From: UBA7672 sp047601145
Lineage (GTDB): Bacteria > Pseudomonadota > Alphaproteobacteria > Caulobacterales > Hyphomonadaceae
Direction of reading: 5' to 3'
NCBI GenBank assembly: GCA_047601145.1
Contig: JASGJW010000003.1
Location: 806,001-870,000 of the forward strand
Length of the DNA stretch: 64,000 nucleotides
Shown piece after piece: positions 61,945-64,000 of this stretch (position 1 is its first letter; every line of letters starts with the position of its first letter). Made by a program: the position numbers and the translations under genes. Below the pieces are notes generated by a model. That model did not search any database. It had not been told where the DNA came from and worked only from the letters and a program-made list of their open reading frames with translations.

Positions 61945-61969
61945 GACGAGAAAAGAAGGATACCTCCTC

Positions 61970-62290
61970 ATGTTTCGCATGATCGCAACGTCGAAAGCCA
62001 TTGCCGCTTCGGCGCTCTTCGCGGCGTCAGCCGCCGGTGCTGCGCCTGCCGCCTCCGCCGAACAGCCGACGTTCACCTTCCACATGGTGTTCGCCTACAA
62101 CAGCGCCGATGCGCCCCAGAAGATTTACGCTGCGCTCGAGGACACGGCCCGGAAGGCCTGCCATGCACAGAAGTTCTCCGGCCTTCACTGGGTCCGCGCG
62201 ATGAACACCTGCAAGACACAGGTGATGACCGCCGCACTGGACGCCATGGGCCGAACCGACGTTGCGATGCTCCACACCAAGAGCGCTTGA
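61970..62290 (+). CDS. UrcA-family secreted protein B
   Basis: 106 residues with AGAAGGA ribosome site. Signal peptide to about residue 30 (APAASAE). The mature part has MVFAYNSADAPQKIYAALEDTARKAC and MNTCKTQVMTAALDAMGRTDVAMLH; both Cys and the terminal GRTD(V/I)AMxH are shared with protein A (60447). Secreted, unknown function. Part of the second LysR-UrcA unit. Confidence 0.85.
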   Translation: MFRMIATSKAIAASALFAASAAGAAPAASAEQPTFTFHMVFAYNSADAPQKIYAALEDTARKACHAQKFSGLHWVRAMNTCKTQVMTAALDAMGRTDVAMLHTKSA

Positions 62291-62441
62291 TCGCTTCGCC
62301 CTCACAATTCAGCTGACCTTGGGGCTCGCTTGAGACGCGCGCGCCCCGTGGCAGGCGAGCCGGAGCCCCCAGCATCCCCAGCCCGCTCCGGCTCGCTTCG
62401 CCACACTTGCGTTGGCTCGCGCCTCGCGCCATGTCCACGGC

Positions 62442-62861
62442 ATGAGCGTGACCCAACAGGCTGAACAGCTGCGTGAAGACTTCGCCTTCCTGGGGGACTG
62501 GGAAGCGCGCTTCCAGCATCTAATCGACCTCGGCAAGGCGCTCGCCCCGCTTAGCCCCCACGAATACGACGACGCCTTCAAGGTGCGCGGCTGCTCCAGC
62601 CAGGTCTGGCTCGTCGCCGAACCCTCGACCGCCAAGCCCGGCGCGCTCCACTTCCGCGGCGCGTCCGACGCCGCCATCGTCGCCGGCCTTGTCGCGGTGA
62701 TCGTCCACCTCTTCTCCAACCAGACGCCCGCCGACATTCTCGCCTTCGATGCGCCCGCCTTCTTCAAGGAGATCGGCGTCGCAGACGCGCTCACGCCCCA
62801 GCGATCCAACGGGCTCGCCTCGATGCTCCAGCGTATTCGCGCCATCGCCTCGGCGACCTAA
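62442..62861 (+). CDS. sufE: SufE-family cysteine desulfurase activator
   Basis: 139 residues from ATG 62442. The catalytic Cys51 lies in VRGCSSQVWLV; helices WEARFQHLIDLGKALAPL and the terminal NGLASMLQRIRAIA are typical. SufE accepts sulfur from the cysteine desulfurase SufS for Fe-S cluster assembly. No other suf genes are in the window, which is common for this stand-alone form. Cytoplasmic. It ends four bases inside the convergent DUF6456 gene. Confidence 0.92.
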   Translation: MSVTQQAEQLREDFAFLGDWEARFQHLIDLGKALAPLSPHEYDDAFKVRGCSSQVWLVAEPSTAKPGALHFRGASDAAIVAGLVAVIVHLFSNQTPADILAFDAPAFFKEIGVADALTPQRSNGLASMLQRIRAIASAT

Positions 62862-63464
62862 CGCTCATACGCATTCGCCACTGCTTCCATCGCCGCCTCG
62901 AACGCCGAGCCCGCATTACGATGCCCGAGGCCGAACCGCCGCCTCAGCGCCCGCAGCGGCTGTGCATCCACGCAGAGGGCCCACGCTATCGACCACTGCA
63001 CCGGATCCGTCATCGCCCGCGCGCGCTTTAGCCGCCGCGCCGCATCCACCGCCTTGCCCTGTAGCGCGTGCGTTCTGCCTGACCGCTTCTGCCGATCCGC
63101 CGGCCCCGCCTCCCAGTCCATCGTGATCCGGCCGGCGTTCGCGCCGCGCTCCGCATCCGCGCTGTTCGAACGATCGCCGCACATCCGCCGACACGAACGC
63201 GCACGGCTCGACCCCCAGCGGCTCTGCACCCCCAACACTGCCCATCACATAGGTCTTAGTATCGAGCGCAACGATCGCACCCTCGCGCGCAAGCTGCTCT
63301 ACCTCCCCGCGTTCCAGCGGCAGCCGCGTCTTCTGTCGCGCATCCGCGCCGCCAAGAACGCCCCACCGCTCACCGCGTTTCACAAGCCGCCGGCCGCTGA
63401 TCCGCAACGCCCGCAGCACACGCTCGACATGCTGCGTCCGCGCCTCGCCCGCCTCCGTGCTCAT
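62858..63464 (-). pseudogene. DUF6456-domain protein, frameshifted
   Basis: It starts at ATG 63464, overlapping the upstream stop (ATGA), reading MSTEAGEARTQHVERVLRAL then RLPLERGEVEQLAREGAIVAL. Near 63165-63175 the frame must shift by one base to enter NSADAERGANAGRITMDWEAGPADRQ and KRARAMTDPVQWSIAWALCVDAQPLRALRRRFG, the C-terminal DUF6456 part ending at 62858. DUF6456 is an alphaproteobacterial domain of unknown function. Net one extra base (607 bases); lesion or error. Probably works with the DnaA-C-like protein encoded just upstream. Confidence 0.75.
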
Positions 63465-63787
63465 GCGGCCACCGGTGCGCCCGCGGCCGAAGCCTCTAGC
63501 GCTTCCATCCAGCGATCGAACGCCGGCTCGTCGCGCCGGTCCTCTATCACCCTGCAGGCGTAGGCGATGGTCGACTTGTCCCGCCCGAACGCCGCCGCCA
63601 CGCGGGCGAGCGACATGCCGAAGCCGACATAGGCGACATACATCGCCACCTGCCGCGCGAATGCGACCTTCGTCCGGCGCACATCGCTCACGATCTCTTC
63701 CATCGGCGCACCGACAGCGGCCGCCGCCAGCGCGATCGCCACTTGCGCGCGCAAGCGGTCCTCCTTCATCTGTTTCGTAAAATCCAA
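63461..63787 (-). CDS. DnaA C-terminal-domain-like helix-turn-helix protein
   Basis: 108 residues. The TTG start at 63787 is favoured because AGGAGG lies 5 bases upstream. The central part TKVAFARQVAMYVAYVGFGMSLARVAAAFGRDKSTIAYACRVIEDRRDEPAFD corresponds to DnaA domain IV, the DnaA-box-binding HTH (RQxAMYLxxxxxxxSxxxIGxxFGxRDHST). It lacks the ATPase, so it is a small DNA-binding protein. It is translationally coupled to DUF6456. A tandem inverted repeat at 63837-63872 lies upstream, suggesting autoregulation. Confidence 0.8.
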   Translation of the reverse strand: MDFTKQMKEDRLRAQVAIALAAAAVGAPMEEIVSDVRRTKVAFARQVAMYVAYVGFGMSLARVAAAFGRDKSTIAYACRVIEDRRDEPAFDRWMEALEASAAGAPVAA

Positions 63788-63836
63788 TCCAACCTCCTGG
63801 TTTCGACGTGCCCAGTTTCGCTCGCAACCAGAGATG

Positions 63837-63872
63837 TAGGATAACTTTCCTATTAATAGGACGATAGTCCTA
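63837..63872 (-). promoter_or_regulatory. tandem operator, two copies of TAGGA-N6-TCCTA
   Basis: TAGGA-N6-TCCTA at 63837-63852 is repeated exactly at 63857-63872, 20 bases apart centre to centre (two helical turns). The junction also makes the palindrome CCTATTAATAGG (63849-63860). The repeats lie 50-85 bases upstream of the DnaA-C-like start. They look like paired binding sites of a dimeric regulator. Confidence 0.7.
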
Positions 63873-64000
63873 TCTCATCCCCTTGTTTTCTTTTGAAAAG
63901 AAGGCGGCCGGGCCCGATGCCCTCGGTTGGATGGCCGTTGCCGCGGTGCGACACACGCGCCCAACCTGTGGGCTGTTACACAACTGATTTAAAACCTTCA

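Noticed and set aside
1..64000. CRISPR arrays, tRNA or rRNA genes, insertion sequences
   Set aside because: I looked for regular direct repeats with spacers, cloverleaf-type sequences with a GGTTCGAATCC-like T-arm, and transposase motifs, and found none that I can support.

Overview
The window is GC-rich, gene-dense chromosomal DNA of an alphaproteobacterium, most likely Caulobacterales/Hyphomonadales (Hyphomonadaceae-like). The pointers are the families present: DUF2336, DUF1491, DUF4169, DUF6456 with a DnaA-C-like partner, two UrcA proteins, a LytTR membrane regulator beside an acyltransferase, a TonB-dependent receptor and a YbaL-type antiporter. I saw no rRNA, tRNA, CRISPR array or intact mobile element. 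Family names come from reading the sequence by eye, without database searches.

Layout. 0-7.8 kb: the end of an OPT transporter, small metabolic enzymes (VOC, SDR, HD hydrolase, TrmO-like), two NTF2-like paralogues, a scar of an HK97-type phage/GTA capsid gene, and two paralogous secreted proteins each followed by a terminator. 7.8-15.2 kb: an accessory-looking stretch with an exported intradiol dioxygenase, a short DUF262 protein, several tiny proteins (three sharing a C-terminal tail), a startless gene remnant and a TonB-dependent receptor. 15.2-33.5 kb: mostly housekeeping, with LspA, enoyl-CoA hydratase, class A PBP, the DUF3604-PPIase-HupE operon, ArsR-AHSA1, an ABC-F ATPase and DUF2336. 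33.6-49.3 kb: a GmrSD-like DUF262/DUF1524 nuclease, LytTR/acyltransferase, an exported GST, RF3, an uncharacterised three-gene membrane operon, DNA glycosylase I and an old yellow enzyme.

49.3-56.3 kb holds the most striking locus: two adjacent TIR-domain membrane proteins on one strand, one with C-terminal WD40 repeats and one with a peptidoglycan-binding-like segment and MORN repeats, downstream of a sensor histidine kinase. The predicted topology puts the TIR domains in the cytoplasm and the repeat domains in the periplasm. From 59.4 to 62.3 kb a LysR regulator plus UrcA-family secreted protein unit occurs twice in tandem, each urcA-like gene having a similar dyad and a similar leader hairpin. 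The right edge carries SufE and, on the other strand, a DnaA-domain-IV-like protein translationally coupled to DUF6456, preceded by two exact copies of an inverted repeat 20 bp apart.

Several genes (38291-38945, 52485-54570, 62858-63464, possibly 8044-8338) are interrupted by a net one-base shift, and the gene at 15295 has an out-of-frame upstream start behind a C run. These may be real lesions or assembly errors; the sequence alone cannot tell.
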